Shown here one piece after another: positions 1-7,611 of a stretch of DNA of 13,805 bases. The position numbers were made by a program, and so were the translations under genes. The DNA is from JAAYCI01 sp031551695. GTDB taxonomy: Bacteria; Bacillota; Clostridia; Oscillospirales; Ruminococcaceae. A model generated the notes under the pieces. That model worked only from the letters and a program-made list of their open reading frames with translations, was not told the DNA's origin and searched no databases. Numbering within the stretch: the first letter of the stretch is position 1; each line of letters opens with the position of its first letter. The stretch covers positions 1 to 13,805 of the forward strand of contig JAVBNG010000068.1 of NCBI GenBank assembly GCA_031551695.1, read 5' to 3'.

Positions 1-2384
1 GCCAGCCGGTGCGCCCCGGCGGCAAGCCAGTCCCCCTCGTGGGGAATAAAGCTGTATTGGAAGGTATGTAGCCCCTTGCATTGGCCCTCCGGCGTGGGGA
101 TGGTGAGCCCGTTGCCGTCGTTTGCCAAAAGGCCCACGCAGCGCAGCAGCGTCAGCAGCACCCGCGCGCCCGCGGGCGTTTGCCGCACTTCTACCTCCGG
201 CAAGCCGCGGTTTGCCACCGTGGCGCCAATGCCGCCGCCAGAAACACTGGTAAACCGCTTTTGGCTTCTTGTTGCCACTTTCATCTGCGCGGCCACGCCG
301 GCGCCCTCCGCGGCCTGTTCCGCCGCGCGGGTTTCGTCAAAGGTGTGCCGCTCCACACAAAAGATATTCTCACAGTCGTATCCGTCCGCCTGCACGTCCG
401 TTTGGAACACGGCGCGCACCCGGTGGTTTTCCGCGTTGTTGTCCATCGTCACTTTGAAGTCTACCCGCGGCTCGGCGGCGTTCAGCGCCGCTTCCACGGT
501 GACGGCGCAGCCCACTGTTTTTGCGTCGCGCGCGTCGCCGTTTTCCGCAAGGCCTTGCGGCAGACGCCACACGCCCCGCGCTGTAAGCACCTTGCACACA
601 CCGTCCGTTTCCGCCTTGGCGGGGCCGTCCAGGCACAGCCGCAGCGGCGCGTCGTTTGGCACGGCGGTAAACAAATACTCGTCCCCCGCGTCGCCGTCGT
701 CTTCCAGCGCACCGCAGCCGCGGAACACCCGCCCGCTGCGCTTGTCCAGCACCGTGAAGGCGCCGTCCTCAAGGGAAAGGTGGAACCACTCGTTCTCCAC
801 AGCAGGCGCTTGCGGCTCTTTCTGCAAAACTTCAGCAGCCTGCCCCGTGCCATACCCCGGCACCACGCGGTATGTCTTATGGCCCATGGCGGGCACATTT
901 TGCGCGGCAAAGCGCAGCCGCAGGCGGTGCGCATAAAACTCGTGCGGCTGGGTAAGGGTGTAATACCGCATCACCTTTTCAATGCCCGCCGAAACCAGCA
1001 CGGCCGGAACCTTGTCCCCGGCCTCGTCCACTAGCACAACGGACGCCGGCACGGGAATTTCCGCGCCCGTGTCCTCAAACTTTTCCCGGCGCAAATGCTC
1101 GTACACCAGCGCGTTACAAAGGCGCAGGTGCATGTCCACCGCCACTTCCACCACACCACCGCGCGCGTAGGGCGACGGGTTGAACACTGCCACCTTCGCC
1201 TCTTTTTCGCTTCCGGGCGCGGTTTCATCCACGGCGGGCAGTTCCCCTGCCACGGCGTGCAGGGCGCGGCCCAGCAGGGTTTCCCCCACCTGTTTTGCCG
1301 AGGCAAACCGCGTTTCCATCTCCCGGTGCACTTCGTCCGTGCTGCACCCGCAAATGGAATCGTGCGGCTGGTTCTGCAGCAAAAACCGCCAGCTGTGGCG
1401 CAGCAAATCCGCCGGGTACGGAATTTTGTCCGCAAGGTGCGCGGCCGCCGAAAACGGCTCGGCCCATTGCTCCAGCAAATCCTGCACCTCCTGGTTTTGC
1501 TGTTTCAGGTACATCCGTGTGGAAAGGGTGCCCTCCAGCAGCGCGATGCGCCCGCTTTGGTACAGCGCGCCCGCGTGGCGCGGCAAATCGCGCCCGCTCG
1601 AAGCCAAGTCATCCTTCAAATGGGCCACAAAGTCCGGCAGGGTGGAATGCAGAACGCAAATGTCCCCGCTCATGCCGTCAGCCGCCTTTGCCATAGCGGG
1701 CACGTGGGCCTGTGCCTCCAAATGGTCGCGCCCGTTCATAATGGGTACCACGGTGGAGGCGGACAGCGGCGCATAATGCCGCACCACATTTTCCACCCGG
1801 GCCAAAAAGGCGGCCGCCGCCGCGGGCATATTGGGGCAGTTGCCGTAGCCAAAGGGCAAATTCACGCCCAAAATCTCGCTGCCGTCCGGCCCCTGCCACA
1901 CAAATTCGTTTTGTTTTATTTCCCCGGGCAGGCCGCGCCAAAACAAAATTTCGCCAAGGCCCAGCTGTTTGTAAATTTGCGGCAATTGCGCCGGATGGCC
2001 GAAGGCGTCCGGCGCGTAGCCCACCGCCATTTCGCCCCCAAGGCGGCGGCAGATGCGCCGCCCGGCCAGCCGGTTGCGGATATGGCTCTCGCCGGAAATA
2101 AGCACCTGGTCCGGCAGCACATACCACGGGCCCACCAAAATACGGCCGGCGCGAATTTGCCGCGCCAGCCGCTCTTCGTTTTGCGGTTTCACCTGGAGGT
2201 AATCCTCCACAAGGGCAGTGTGCCCGTCCAGCATAAAAGCCCTGAAATCGTCGTTCGCTTCGAGGGAATCGAGCAGCCGGTCCATCATGTCCACCAACCG
2301 CACGCGGAACTCTTCAAGCGTGAAATACCACTCCCTGTCCCAGTGGGAATGGGAGATGATGTGTGCCGTATATTTCTTTTTCAT
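1..2384 (-). CDS. GH38 alpha-mannosidase, C-terminus cut by window edge
   Basis: Hydrolase of glycoside hydrolase family 38, expected to cleave alpha-mannosides. The minus frame is open from ATG at 2384 to base 1 (794 codons). It begins MKKKYTAHIISHSHWDREWY, whose H14-x-D16 pair is the family zinc site. GYAPDAFGHPAQLPQI follows, with D126 as the expected nucleophile, then NGRDH (217-221) and QPHDSICGCSTDE with H341 as a further metal ligand. Near the window edge RGLPEVEV and a TPEGQCKG stretch match the C-terminal beta domain. Bacterial relatives such as MngB are about 870-880 residues, so some 70-90 residues lie outside. There is no signal peptide, so it acts in the cytoplasm on imported substrate. 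An AAGAGG site lies 6 bases before the start. It follows the permease genes on the same strand but sits behind a terminator-like hairpin. No PTS or glycerate gene is present, so a mannosylglycerate role cannot be assumed. Confidence 0.93.
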   Translation of the reverse strand, partial: MKKKYTAHIISHSHWDREWYFTLEEFRVRLVDMMDRLLDSLEANDDFRAFMLDGHTALVEDYLQVKPQNEERLARQIRAGRILVGPWYVLPDQVLISGESHIRNRLAGRRICRRLGGEMAVGYAPDAFGHPAQLPQIYKQLGLGEILFWRGLPGEIKQNEFVWQGPDGSEILGVNLPFGYGNCPNMPAAAAAFLARVENVVRHYAPLSASTVVPIMNGRDHLEAQAHVPAMAKAADGMSGDICVLHSTLPDFVAHLKDDLASSGRDLPRHAGALYQSGRIALLEGTLSTRMYLKQQNQEVQDLLEQWAEPFSAAAHLADKIPYPADLLRHSWRFLLQNQPHDSICGCSTDEVHREMETRFASAKQVGETLLGRALHAVAGELPAVDETAPGSEKEAKVAVFNPSPYARGGVVEVAVDMHLRLCNALVYEHLRREKFEDTGAEIPVPASVVLVDEAGDKVPAVLVSAGIEKVMRYYTLTQPHEFYAHRLRLRFAAQNVPAMGHKTYRVVPGYGTGQAAEVLQKEPQAPAVENEWFHLSLEDGAFTVLDKRSGRVFRGCGALEDDGDAGDEYLFTAVPNDAPLRLCLDGPAKAETDGVCKVLTARGVWRLPQGLAENGDARDAKTVGCAVTVEAALNAAEPRVDFKVTMDNNAENHRVRAVFQTDVQADGYDCENIFCVERHTFDETRAAEQAAEGAGVAAQMKVATRSQKRFTSVSGGGIGATVANRGLPEVEVRQTPAGARVLLTLLRCVGLLANDGNGLTIPTPEGQCKGLHTFQYSFIPHEGDWLAAGAHRL

Positions 2385-2404
2385 GCTTGCCTCTTTTTTA
2401 TGTG

Positions 2405-2440
2405 TGAAAAAACGAAAGGCGAAGGGCAAACCCCTTCGCC
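2405..2440 (-). terminator. Rho-independent terminator or attenuator before the mannosidase gene
   Basis: Read on the minus strand, a perfect 9-bp stem (GGCGAAGGG with CCCTTCGCC, 2432-2440 with 2418-2426) has a 5-base loop. It is followed by TTTCGTTTTTTC. It ends about 20 bases before the mannosidase ATG, leaving no room for a promoter downstream. It therefore either ends permease transcripts partially or acts as an attenuator. Confidence 0.75.
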
Positions 2441-2474
2441 CGGGGCTGTCAAAGAACGCACAAGCGCAGAGGGG

Positions 2475-2623
2475 CCGGGTGCGCACAAGGCCATCGCACC
2501 CCAGGGTGGCTTCTCTTGCCGCTTTGCGGCAATTCCCCTGCTCAGCCGCAAGGCGAATCAAGAACAACGTTTCTTCGTTGTACTTGAGACGCCGCGGAAG
2601 GTAGATGGCTGTTGCGCACCGGG
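2475..2623 (+). repeat. Structured intergenic repeat, copy A
   Basis: First of two related elements, the other being at 13519-13625. Shared blocks are CAGCCGCAAGGC (2543-2554) and a 28-base block at 2591-2618 that matches the other copy at 26 of 28 bases. Between them lies a hairpin: GGC/GCC base (2552-2554/2591-2593), TCAAG/CTTGA (2558-2562/2583-2587), an A-A mismatch, and ACAACG/CGTTGT (2564-2569/2576-2581) with a TTTCTT loop. An outer helix pairs GGTGCGCA-type sequence near 2478-2485 with 2613-2620. An extra hairpin, TTGCCGC-TTT-GCGGCAA (2516-2532), is specific to this copy. Both flanking genes are on the minus strand, so this copy lies antisense to them as written. It occupies most of the 313-base gap between the permease and the mannosidase. 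I cannot match it to a named RNA or repeat family. Confidence 0.7.
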
Positions 2624-2697
2624 ACACTCTGCACGGGCCACTCTTTTTTTACAAGCTACAGCTGAAAGCCGCAATCATAACTGCCGTGGCGCGCGGT

Positions 2698-3528
2698 TCA
2701 GCTTTTCACCGCGCCGCTGGTAAGCCCGGCCACCAGCTGCTTTTGCAAAATGGTGAACAAAATCACCACCGGCACCGTGCTGATCACCGCCCCCGCCATC
2801 AGCAGGTTCCAGTCCGTTTTGTACTGCCCCATAAACGCCTTCAGCCCAATGGGCAGCGTGCGCAGCAGGGGGGAATCGATGAATGTTTGCGCAAACAAAA
2901 ACTCGTTCCACGCCAGAATGAACGCGTTGATGGCCGTGGCGGCAATGCCCGGGGCCGAAAGCGGCACCGTCACCCGCACCAGCGCCCCCACCTTGGTGCA
3001 ACCGTCTATCATGGCGGCTTCCTCCAGCTCAATGGGCAGCGCCTTGAAATAGTTCGTCAGCATCCACACGCTAAACGGGATGACAAAGGACGTATAGGCG
3101 ATGAACAGCGCCATGTGCGTGTTGATGAGGCCCATGGCCTTGATGATTTGGTAGTACGGCGTAACCAGCAGCACCATGGGGAACAGCTGCGCCAGAAGCA
3201 AAAGAAGCTGCAGTGTTTTGCGCCCACGGAAGGTATACCGCCCAAAGCCCAGCCCCGCCATGATGGAAACCAGCATGGCAAACAGCGTGGTAACGCCCGC
3301 CACCTTGAAGCTGTTCAGAAAGTAAACAAAGAAATCGCCCTTCGCCCAGATATTGACGTACCCGTCAACGAAGACCTCTTTCGGGAAAAAGGTAGGCGGT
3401 ATGCTGAAAATCTCCTTTTGCGGCTTCAGCGAAGTCGTCACCATCCAGAAAAACGGGAACGCCGCAATCACCACAAAAATAATCAGGAAAAGGTAAATAG
3501 CCAAAAGGCTCCAATGTTTCTTTTTCAT
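2698..3528 (-). CDS. Carbohydrate ABC transporter permease, MalG type (CUT1)
   Basis: Inner-membrane subunit of a binding-protein-dependent sugar importer, 276 residues, normal for the family. It opens with a short basic tail and a first membrane helix (about residues 8-30), followed by further hydrophobic segments near 75-95, 107-125, 138-158, 195-215 and 243-262. The cytoplasmic EAA loop that docks the ATPase is ELEEAAMIDGCTKVGALVRV (167-186), with the usual invariant glycine at 176. Its ATG at 3528 shares one base with the TGA of the upstream permease and is preceded by GGAGGAGCGC, so the two are translationally coupled as expected for a 1:1 heterodimer. A structured gap of 313 bases and the mannosidase follow. 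The substrate cannot be read from the sequence; mannosides are suggested by the neighbouring GH38 enzyme. Confidence 0.95.
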   Translation of the reverse strand: MKKKHWSLLAIYLFLIIFVVIAAFPFFWMVTTSLKPQKEIFSIPPTFFPKEVFVDGYVNIWAKGDFFVYFLNSFKVAGVTTLFAMLVSIMAGLGFGRYTFRGRKTLQLLLLLAQLFPMVLLVTPYYQIIKAMGLINTHMALFIAYTSFVIPFSVWMLTNYFKALPIELEEAAMIDGCTKVGALVRVTVPLSAPGIAATAINAFILAWNEFLFAQTFIDSPLLRTLPIGLKAFMGQYKTDWNLLMAGAVISTVPVVILFTILQKQLVAGLTSGAVKS

Positions 3529-4466
3529 CAGCGCTCCTCCTTGTTCACCGCGCGCGCGTAAAACAGCACCAGCACAAGCAACGCCAGGAACATCAGCACC
3601 GCAATGGCGGCGGCGCGGCCAAGGTTGTACGCCTGGAACGTGGTTTTGTACACATAGGTGGTAAGGGTGTCCGTCGTGCCGGACGGCCCGCCCTCCGTCA
3701 TCAGCCAGATCATGTCAAAGCTGTTGAACGTCCAGATGGAGGTGAGCAGCATGGTCAAAAACAGGGTGGGGCGAATTTCAGCCAGGGTGATGTGCCAAAA
3801 CTTTTGCCACGCGTTGGCGCCGTCAATGTCCGCCGCCTCGTACAGGTCCATGGAGATGACCTGCATGGCGGCCAGCAGCATTACGGCCACAAAGGGGAAA
3901 TTTTTCCACGCGTGGGTGAATATCACCGCGGGAAAGGCCGTGCTCACATTGCCCAGCCACACGATGGGTTTGTCGATGATATGCAGACCCATGAGAATGA
4001 AATTGAGGATGCCGAACTGGCCGTCGTAAATCCATTTCCAGATAATGGCTGCCACAACACCGGGGGTGATCCACGGAATCATCATGAGGCCCCGGAAAGC
4101 GCCGCGCCCTTTGATGGATTTGTTCAGCAGCACGGCGGCGGCAAGGCCCAGCAAAACCTGGACGGCCACCGAACCCACCGTCCATACAAGGCTGTTACGT
4201 GCCGCACGCCAGAAATTGTCGTCCGCCAGCACCTTCATGTAGTTTTCAAACCCAACGAACGGCCGGCCCAGCTTCGGCTTCAGCAGCAAAATTTTGTGGA
4301 AGCTCATTTGAATGTTGAGCCCCAGCGGATACAAAATGACCGCGAGCATGATAACGGTAGCGGGCAGGATGAGCAAAATCCCGCTCCAGTTTTGGTTGAT
4401 ATCCCGCCGGTGCCGCAGGCGCGCCTGTGCCTGTCCGGTGGTGACATCCGTATTTTTTCGTGCCAT
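3528..4466 (-). CDS. Carbohydrate ABC transporter permease, MalF type (CUT1)
   Basis: Partner permease of the same importer, 312 residues. A basic N-terminal region (to about residue 22) precedes the first helix (about 28-50). The EAA loop is LYEAADIDGANAWQKFWHI (208-226), and EGGPSGTTDTLTTY (258-271) is a typical late periplasmic stretch of MalF-like proteins. Two in-frame ATGs exist, at 4472 and 4466. The ribosome site GGGAGG lies only 2 bases from the first but 8 from the second, so 4466 (MARKNTDV) is chosen. The gene follows the binding-protein gene after 174 bases that contain two hairpins. It overlaps the next permease by one base. No ABC ATPase gene is present, so the pair probably uses a shared MsmX/MalK-type ATPase encoded elsewhere. 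Confidence 0.95.
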   Translation of the reverse strand: MARKNTDVTTGQAQARLRHRRDINQNWSGILLILPATVIMLAVILYPLGLNIQMSFHKILLLKPKLGRPFVGFENYMKVLADDNFWRAARNSLVWTVGSVAVQVLLGLAAAVLLNKSIKGRGAFRGLMMIPWITPGVVAAIIWKWIYDGQFGILNFILMGLHIIDKPIVWLGNVSTAFPAVIFTHAWKNFPFVAVMLLAAMQVISMDLYEAADIDGANAWQKFWHITLAEIRPTLFLTMLLTSIWTFNSFDMIWLMTEGGPSGTTDTLTTYVYKTTFQAYNLGRAAAIAVLMFLALLVLVLFYARAVNKEER

Positions 4467-4511
4467 CGTCATACCCTCCCGCGAGGTTTGTCAGCAATTG
4501 TGCTGCCTGCA

Positions 4512-4553
4512 AGGTAGCCACTGGATAATGGGCGGTGTGGGCCAGTGGTGCCT
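4512..4553 (-). other. Intercistronic hairpin
   Basis: CCACTGG (4518-4524) pairs with CCAGTGG (4542-4548), extended by wobble pairs and AGG/CCT at the base (4512-4514/4551-4553), around a 17-base loop. It lies between the binding-protein and permease genes. It is weaker than the neighbouring hairpin at 4586-4620 and has no T-run, so it is not a terminator. Confidence 0.4.
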
Positions 4554-4585
4554 CGAGCTTTGTGCAGTGGCTATTCAAGAACGCG

Positions 4586-4620
4586 CCGGAAAGAATGGCC
4601 GGGCGGGCCATTCTTTCCGG
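4586..4620 (-). promoter_or_regulatory. Perfect 15-bp hairpin between binding protein and permease
   Basis: CCGGAAAGAATGGCC (4586-4600) pairs perfectly with GGCCATTCTTTCCGG (4606-4620) around a 5-base loop. It starts about 20 bases after the stop of the binding-protein gene. On the transcribed minus strand the following bases are GCGTTCTTGAATAGCC, without a T-run, so a normal terminator is unlikely. By analogy with malE-malF intergenic structures it may protect the binding-protein mRNA from 3' decay and keep its level above that of the permeases. That role is inferred. Confidence 0.65.
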
Positions 4621-4640
4621 TGCAAAGTTATGGCTGAATG

Positions 4641-5987
4641 TTATTCGCCTTCCGTCAGTGCTTCGTTGGCCAGCACCTCGGCCTCGTCCATCGCCGTTTG
4701 GATGTCGGCGCCTTCAAAAATCACTTTCATGAAGGCGGGCTGGATGCAGTTGTAATCGATGGTGGTCCACTCGGGGATGATGGGGCGCGGGCGCGAATCT
4801 GCCAGCGCGGCCACAAACACCTGCTTCACCGGGTCGCTCTGCACCGTTTCCTGCTCCAAAGCGTCCTTGCGGGCGGAAACGCGCTGGTAATCGTCCAAAA
4901 TGGACAGATTGTCTTTGCTGGAGATGAAGTCGATCCATGCCCACGCGGCATCGGGATTGGCCGAGTTCGCATTGATGACCCAGTGGCCGCCGCCCAGGGT
5001 GTTCGCGGCTTCCTTGCGGGAGGGCAGCGGGGCAACGCCCCATTCGAAGTCGGGCTCAAGGTCCACAAGTTTCTGGTGCATCACCGTCATGCCCTGGCAC
5101 ATGCCAACGGTCTGGTTTGCAAACCCGGCCGCCAGCTCGTCCCAGCTCTTCCAGGTAAGGGCGGCTTCCGGCGCAATGCCGTCCACCGTCAGCATGTTCA
5201 GGAAGAACTCTGTGGCTTCCATGCCTTCGGGGGAATTGAAGTTCGCGGTGCCGTCTTCGGCCAGAATCTCGCCGCCATTCTGCCAGAACCAGGGAAGCCA
5301 TTCAAAAGAGCCGCCCCAGCCGCCCAGCAAGCCGTACGCGCCGTGACCGGCGTCCTTCAGGGCAATGGCCGCGTCGTGGAACTCCTCCCACGTGGTGGGC
5401 GGGGCTTCCGGGTCCAGCCCGGCGGCTTTGAACATGTCTTTGTTGTAGAACAGAATCATCGAATCCGCATGGAACGGCACGCCGTAAATGTCGCCGTCCA
5501 GCGTGGCCGCGTCAATGGTGCCCCCGAAGAACTCGTCCTTCTTGGTGGCCATCTGCTCGGTGATGGGGTTCAGCAGCTCCATGGCCGCCAACTGGGGCAC
5601 CCACACGTTGTCGGACAGGATGACGTCCGGCCCGCCGCCGCCCTGGGCGGCCTGGGTGAATTTCTCAAGGTAGCTGCTGCTGCCGTAAGGCACCGGAGTG
5701 AACGTGATGTTCACATCGGGGTTCGCGTCTTTAAACGCCTGTGTCGCCGTCACGATGGGGGAGTTTTCCCCGTCTTCATAAAACTCTTCATATACCCAAA
5801 TTTCCAAATCGCCGCTGACGCCCGCAGCGGCAGCGTCGTCGCCGCCGGCCTCTTCGGTGGACGCGGGCTCGGTAGAGGCGGGCTCCGCCGCCTCTTCAGA
5901 TGAGCTGGCCGTGCCGCCGGAACATGCCGCAAACAGGCCGAGTGCAAGGATGGCAGCCATCAAAAGTGCCAAAATACTTTTTTTCAT
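4641..5987 (-). CDS. Sugar-binding lipoprotein of ABC transporter (solute-binding family 1)
   Basis: Extracellular receptor that delivers a sugar or oligosaccharide to the two downstream permeases, 448 residues. It starts MKKSILALLMAAILALGLFAACSGG: a lipoprotein signal with lipobox FAAC and Cys22 as the lipidated residue. A low-complexity Ser/Glu/Ala linker (about 24-58) tethers the folded domain. The body has the family's usual features, such as GGGGPDVILSD, a DGDIYGVPFHADSMILFYNKD stretch of the hinge region and GGGHWVINANS. The ATG at 5987 is chosen because CAGGAGG lies 7 bases upstream; an upstream in-frame ATG at 6038 would bury the signal peptide behind 17 extra residues. The 169-base gap back to the repressor stop (5988-6156) shows only a small GGGGC/GCCCC hairpin near 6060-6072 and two A/T runs, and I see no convincing promoter there. 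Confidence 0.95.
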   Translation of the reverse strand: MKKSILALLMAAILALGLFAACSGGTASSSEEAAEPASTEPASTEEAGGDDAAAAGVSGDLEIWVYEEFYEDGENSPIVTATQAFKDANPDVNITFTPVPYGSSSYLEKFTQAAQGGGGPDVILSDNVWVPQLAAMELLNPITEQMATKKDEFFGGTIDAATLDGDIYGVPFHADSMILFYNKDMFKAAGLDPEAPPTTWEEFHDAAIALKDAGHGAYGLLGGWGGSFEWLPWFWQNGGEILAEDGTANFNSPEGMEATEFFLNMLTVDGIAPEAALTWKSWDELAAGFANQTVGMCQGMTVMHQKLVDLEPDFEWGVAPLPSRKEAANTLGGGHWVINANSANPDAAWAWIDFISSKDNLSILDDYQRVSARKDALEQETVQSDPVKQVFVAALADSRPRPIIPEWTTIDYNCIQPAFMKVIFEGADIQTAMDEAEVLANEALTEGE

Positions 5988-6156
5988 TTTTATCCTCCTG
6001 CAGTAATCATTCTTGCGAACAAACAAATTCGTCGCCATGTATGCCAGAAGCGCGCCGCCGGGGCATGGCCCCCGTTTGCGCCCGTTTTCACGTTGCGTCT
6101 ATCACCACCCGTTCCTTTTTTTCGCGTTTTTTTTATTCATGTCTATGCAGCCTTGG

Positions 6157-7416
6157 CTAACAAAACAGGCTGCCGTCGCTAAGCATTTGGTTCACAGCGT
6201 AAAACGCGCCGCCCAAAAACACGCTTGGGAAGTATTCCAGCGGGGAATACATGATTTGCAAATTGTGCTTAATGGCAAAAAACGGCAGGGCCACCACCAT
6301 GGCGTGCAGCTTTTCGGCAAAATAGCCGCCCGCTTCGGCATACAGCCCCTGGATCACGATGCGCTGCGGGTCGCACAGCAAAATGATGTTTTGCGCCAGC
6401 AGGGCAAAGTAGTGGGCCGAGCGGTCTAGCAGGGCGCGGGCCATTTCATCGCCCGCCTCGGCCGCCGCAAAAATGTCTTCACTTTGCAGGGTACCCGTTT
6501 CGATTGCCGCGCACAGGGCCGAACGCGGGTACGCGGCAACGCTTGCGGCGGCGGCCTCGCGCAGGGCCTTGGGGGACACCATCATCTCAAAACAGCCGTG
6601 CCCGCCGCAAATGCAGGGCTGTGTGGCCGAGGGCTCCACCATCATATGCCCCACTTCGCCAATGAACCCGTTCGCCCCTTCCACCAGGGTGCCGTGGTCC
6701 AAAATGCAGCCGCCTGCGGTGCGCTCGGCCGTGATGGTAAAAATGGCTTCTTCCGCCAGCTCCGGGCAGCGCAGCAGTTCCGCATAGCCCGCAAAGCGGC
6801 ACACATTTTCCACAATGATGCGGGCTTTAAAGGACAGAGCCGCCGCAATGTCGCCGCGCAGGGGGATGTCTGTACCCCAGCGGCTGTGGGTGGTGTAGCA
6901 CAGGGTGCCCGCCGCCGAGTCCACAACGCCCTGGCAGCCCAGCGCAACGGAAGCCGGCTTTGCGCCCAGCGCCGCGCCGCTTTGTGCCAGCGCCTCTATA
7001 CATTCCACCAGCTGGGCCAGGCACTGGCCGTAATCGGTGCGGTCCGTGTAAACGGCGGTGCGTTTTTCCAAGATGTTGCACCGCATGTCCAGCAGCGCGC
7101 ACTCCAGGTTCGACACGCCGAAATGCGCTACAATCACCGTGGCGTACAGGCCGTTCAAAGAAAACAACTCCGGCCGTTTGCCGCCCTCGGTGGTGGAAGC
7201 GCCCTTACCCGCCGGCTCTACAAGCTTTTTTTCCACAAGCTCGGCCAAAATGCGGATGGCGCTGGTTTTGCTCAGGTTCGTGCGCTCTGAAATCTCCGTC
7301 GCCGTCAGTGTTTCGTTCTGCTGCAGCAGGCCCACCACCAGCCGCTGGTTATGCGCCTTGATGTTTCGCGGCTTCTGGCTGGTCTGCTGCGTGTCCTGCA
7401 AAAATCCATTCGTCAT
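6157..7416 (-). CDS. ROK-family transcriptional regulator (NagC/XylR type)
   Basis: DNA-binding repressor that senses a sugar, 419 residues from ATG 7416. An N-terminal winged helix-turn-helix (roughly residues 20-75) contains LTATEISERTNLSKTSAIR. A ROK sugar-binding domain follows, with GFIGEVGHM (ExGH motif) and the zinc motif CICGGHGCFE. Kinase chemistry looks lost: the ATP-binding DxGxT segment is replaced by AHFGVSN, and the usual END of the catalytic Asp motif reads ENVCRFAGYAE. It should therefore be a regulator only. An upstream in-frame ATG at 7470 would add 18 Arg-rich residues; 7416 is preferred because AAGGAG lies about 10 bases before it. It is divergent from the kinase operon and upstream of the transporter genes on its own strand, the usual place for a local repressor controlling both arms. 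Confidence 0.93.
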   Translation of the reverse strand: MTNGFLQDTQQTSQKPRNIKAHNQRLVVGLLQQNETLTATEISERTNLSKTSAIRILAELVEKKLVEPAGKGASTTEGGKRPELFSLNGLYATVIVAHFGVSNLECALLDMRCNILEKRTAVYTDRTDYGQCLAQLVECIEALAQSGAALGAKPASVALGCQGVVDSAAGTLCYTTHSRWGTDIPLRGDIAAALSFKARIIVENVCRFAGYAELLRCPELAEEAIFTITAERTAGGCILDHGTLVEGANGFIGEVGHMMVEPSATQPCICGGHGCFEMMVSPKALREAAAASVAAYPRSALCAAIETGTLQSEDIFAAAEAGDEMARALLDRSAHYFALLAQNIILLCDPQRIVIQGLYAEAGGYFAEKLHAMVVALPFFAIKHNLQIMYSPLEYFPSVFLGGAFYAVNQMLSDGSLFC

Positions 7417-7537
7417 TGGCTCTTTACTCCTTCCGGCAGGGCTGTGCGCCCTGCGTGCCCGCTGTGCCATTTCGGGGCTGTTTTTTTAGCCTGCGCCAGG
7501 CCGGCGCCGACATTTTTGCCGAAATGTTTTATAATCG

Positions 7538-7566
7538 TTGACATGTATTCGGCTGTCATGTATATT
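7538..7566 (+). promoter_or_regulatory. Sigma-A type promoter of the kinase operon
   Basis: A consensus -35 TTGACA (7538-7543), a 17-base spacer and -10 TATATT (7561-7566, five of six) lie in an AT-rich stretch. A start near 7573 would give a leader of about 170 bases before the kinase. The spacer carries an inverted pair TGACA-N10-TGTCA (7539-7558) and the direct repeat CATGTAT (7542-7548 and 7557-7563), possible extra protein contacts. Confidence 0.75.
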
Positions 7567-7577
7567 AAGAATACTTA

Positions 7578-7611
7578 GTTTATAATCAAATGTTATGAAC
7601 TGATTATATAC
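7578..7611. promoter_or_regulatory. Inverted repeat, candidate ROK operator
   Basis: GTTTATAATC (7578-7587) and GATTATATAC (7602-7611) are inverted repeats matching at 9 of 10 positions with a 14-base gap. The left half lies just downstream of the expected plus-strand start; the right half covers the -10 of the minus-strand promoter. One protein bound here could repress both arms. ROK repressors such as NagC and Mlc bind AT-rich inverted sites, which this resembles in style only. Confidence 0.5.

Noticed and set aside
1095..2723. A 542-codon plus-strand open frame
   Set aside because: It is antisense to the GH38 gene, whose minus frame has all family motifs. The plus product is His/Arg/Gln-rich without any recognisable domain, a usual shadow in GC-rich DNA.
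4638..5903. A 421-codon plus-strand open frame
   Set aside because: It is antisense to the sugar-binding lipoprotein gene, and its translation is low-complexity Arg/Gly/His-rich.
5988..6038. Upstream ATG at 6038 for the binding protein
   Set aside because: It adds 17 residues before a classical lipoprotein signal and has no good ribosome site, whereas the ATG at 5987 has CAGGAGG.
6116..6136. T-runs on the plus strand as a terminator
   Set aside because: No stem precedes them and no plus-strand gene ends there.
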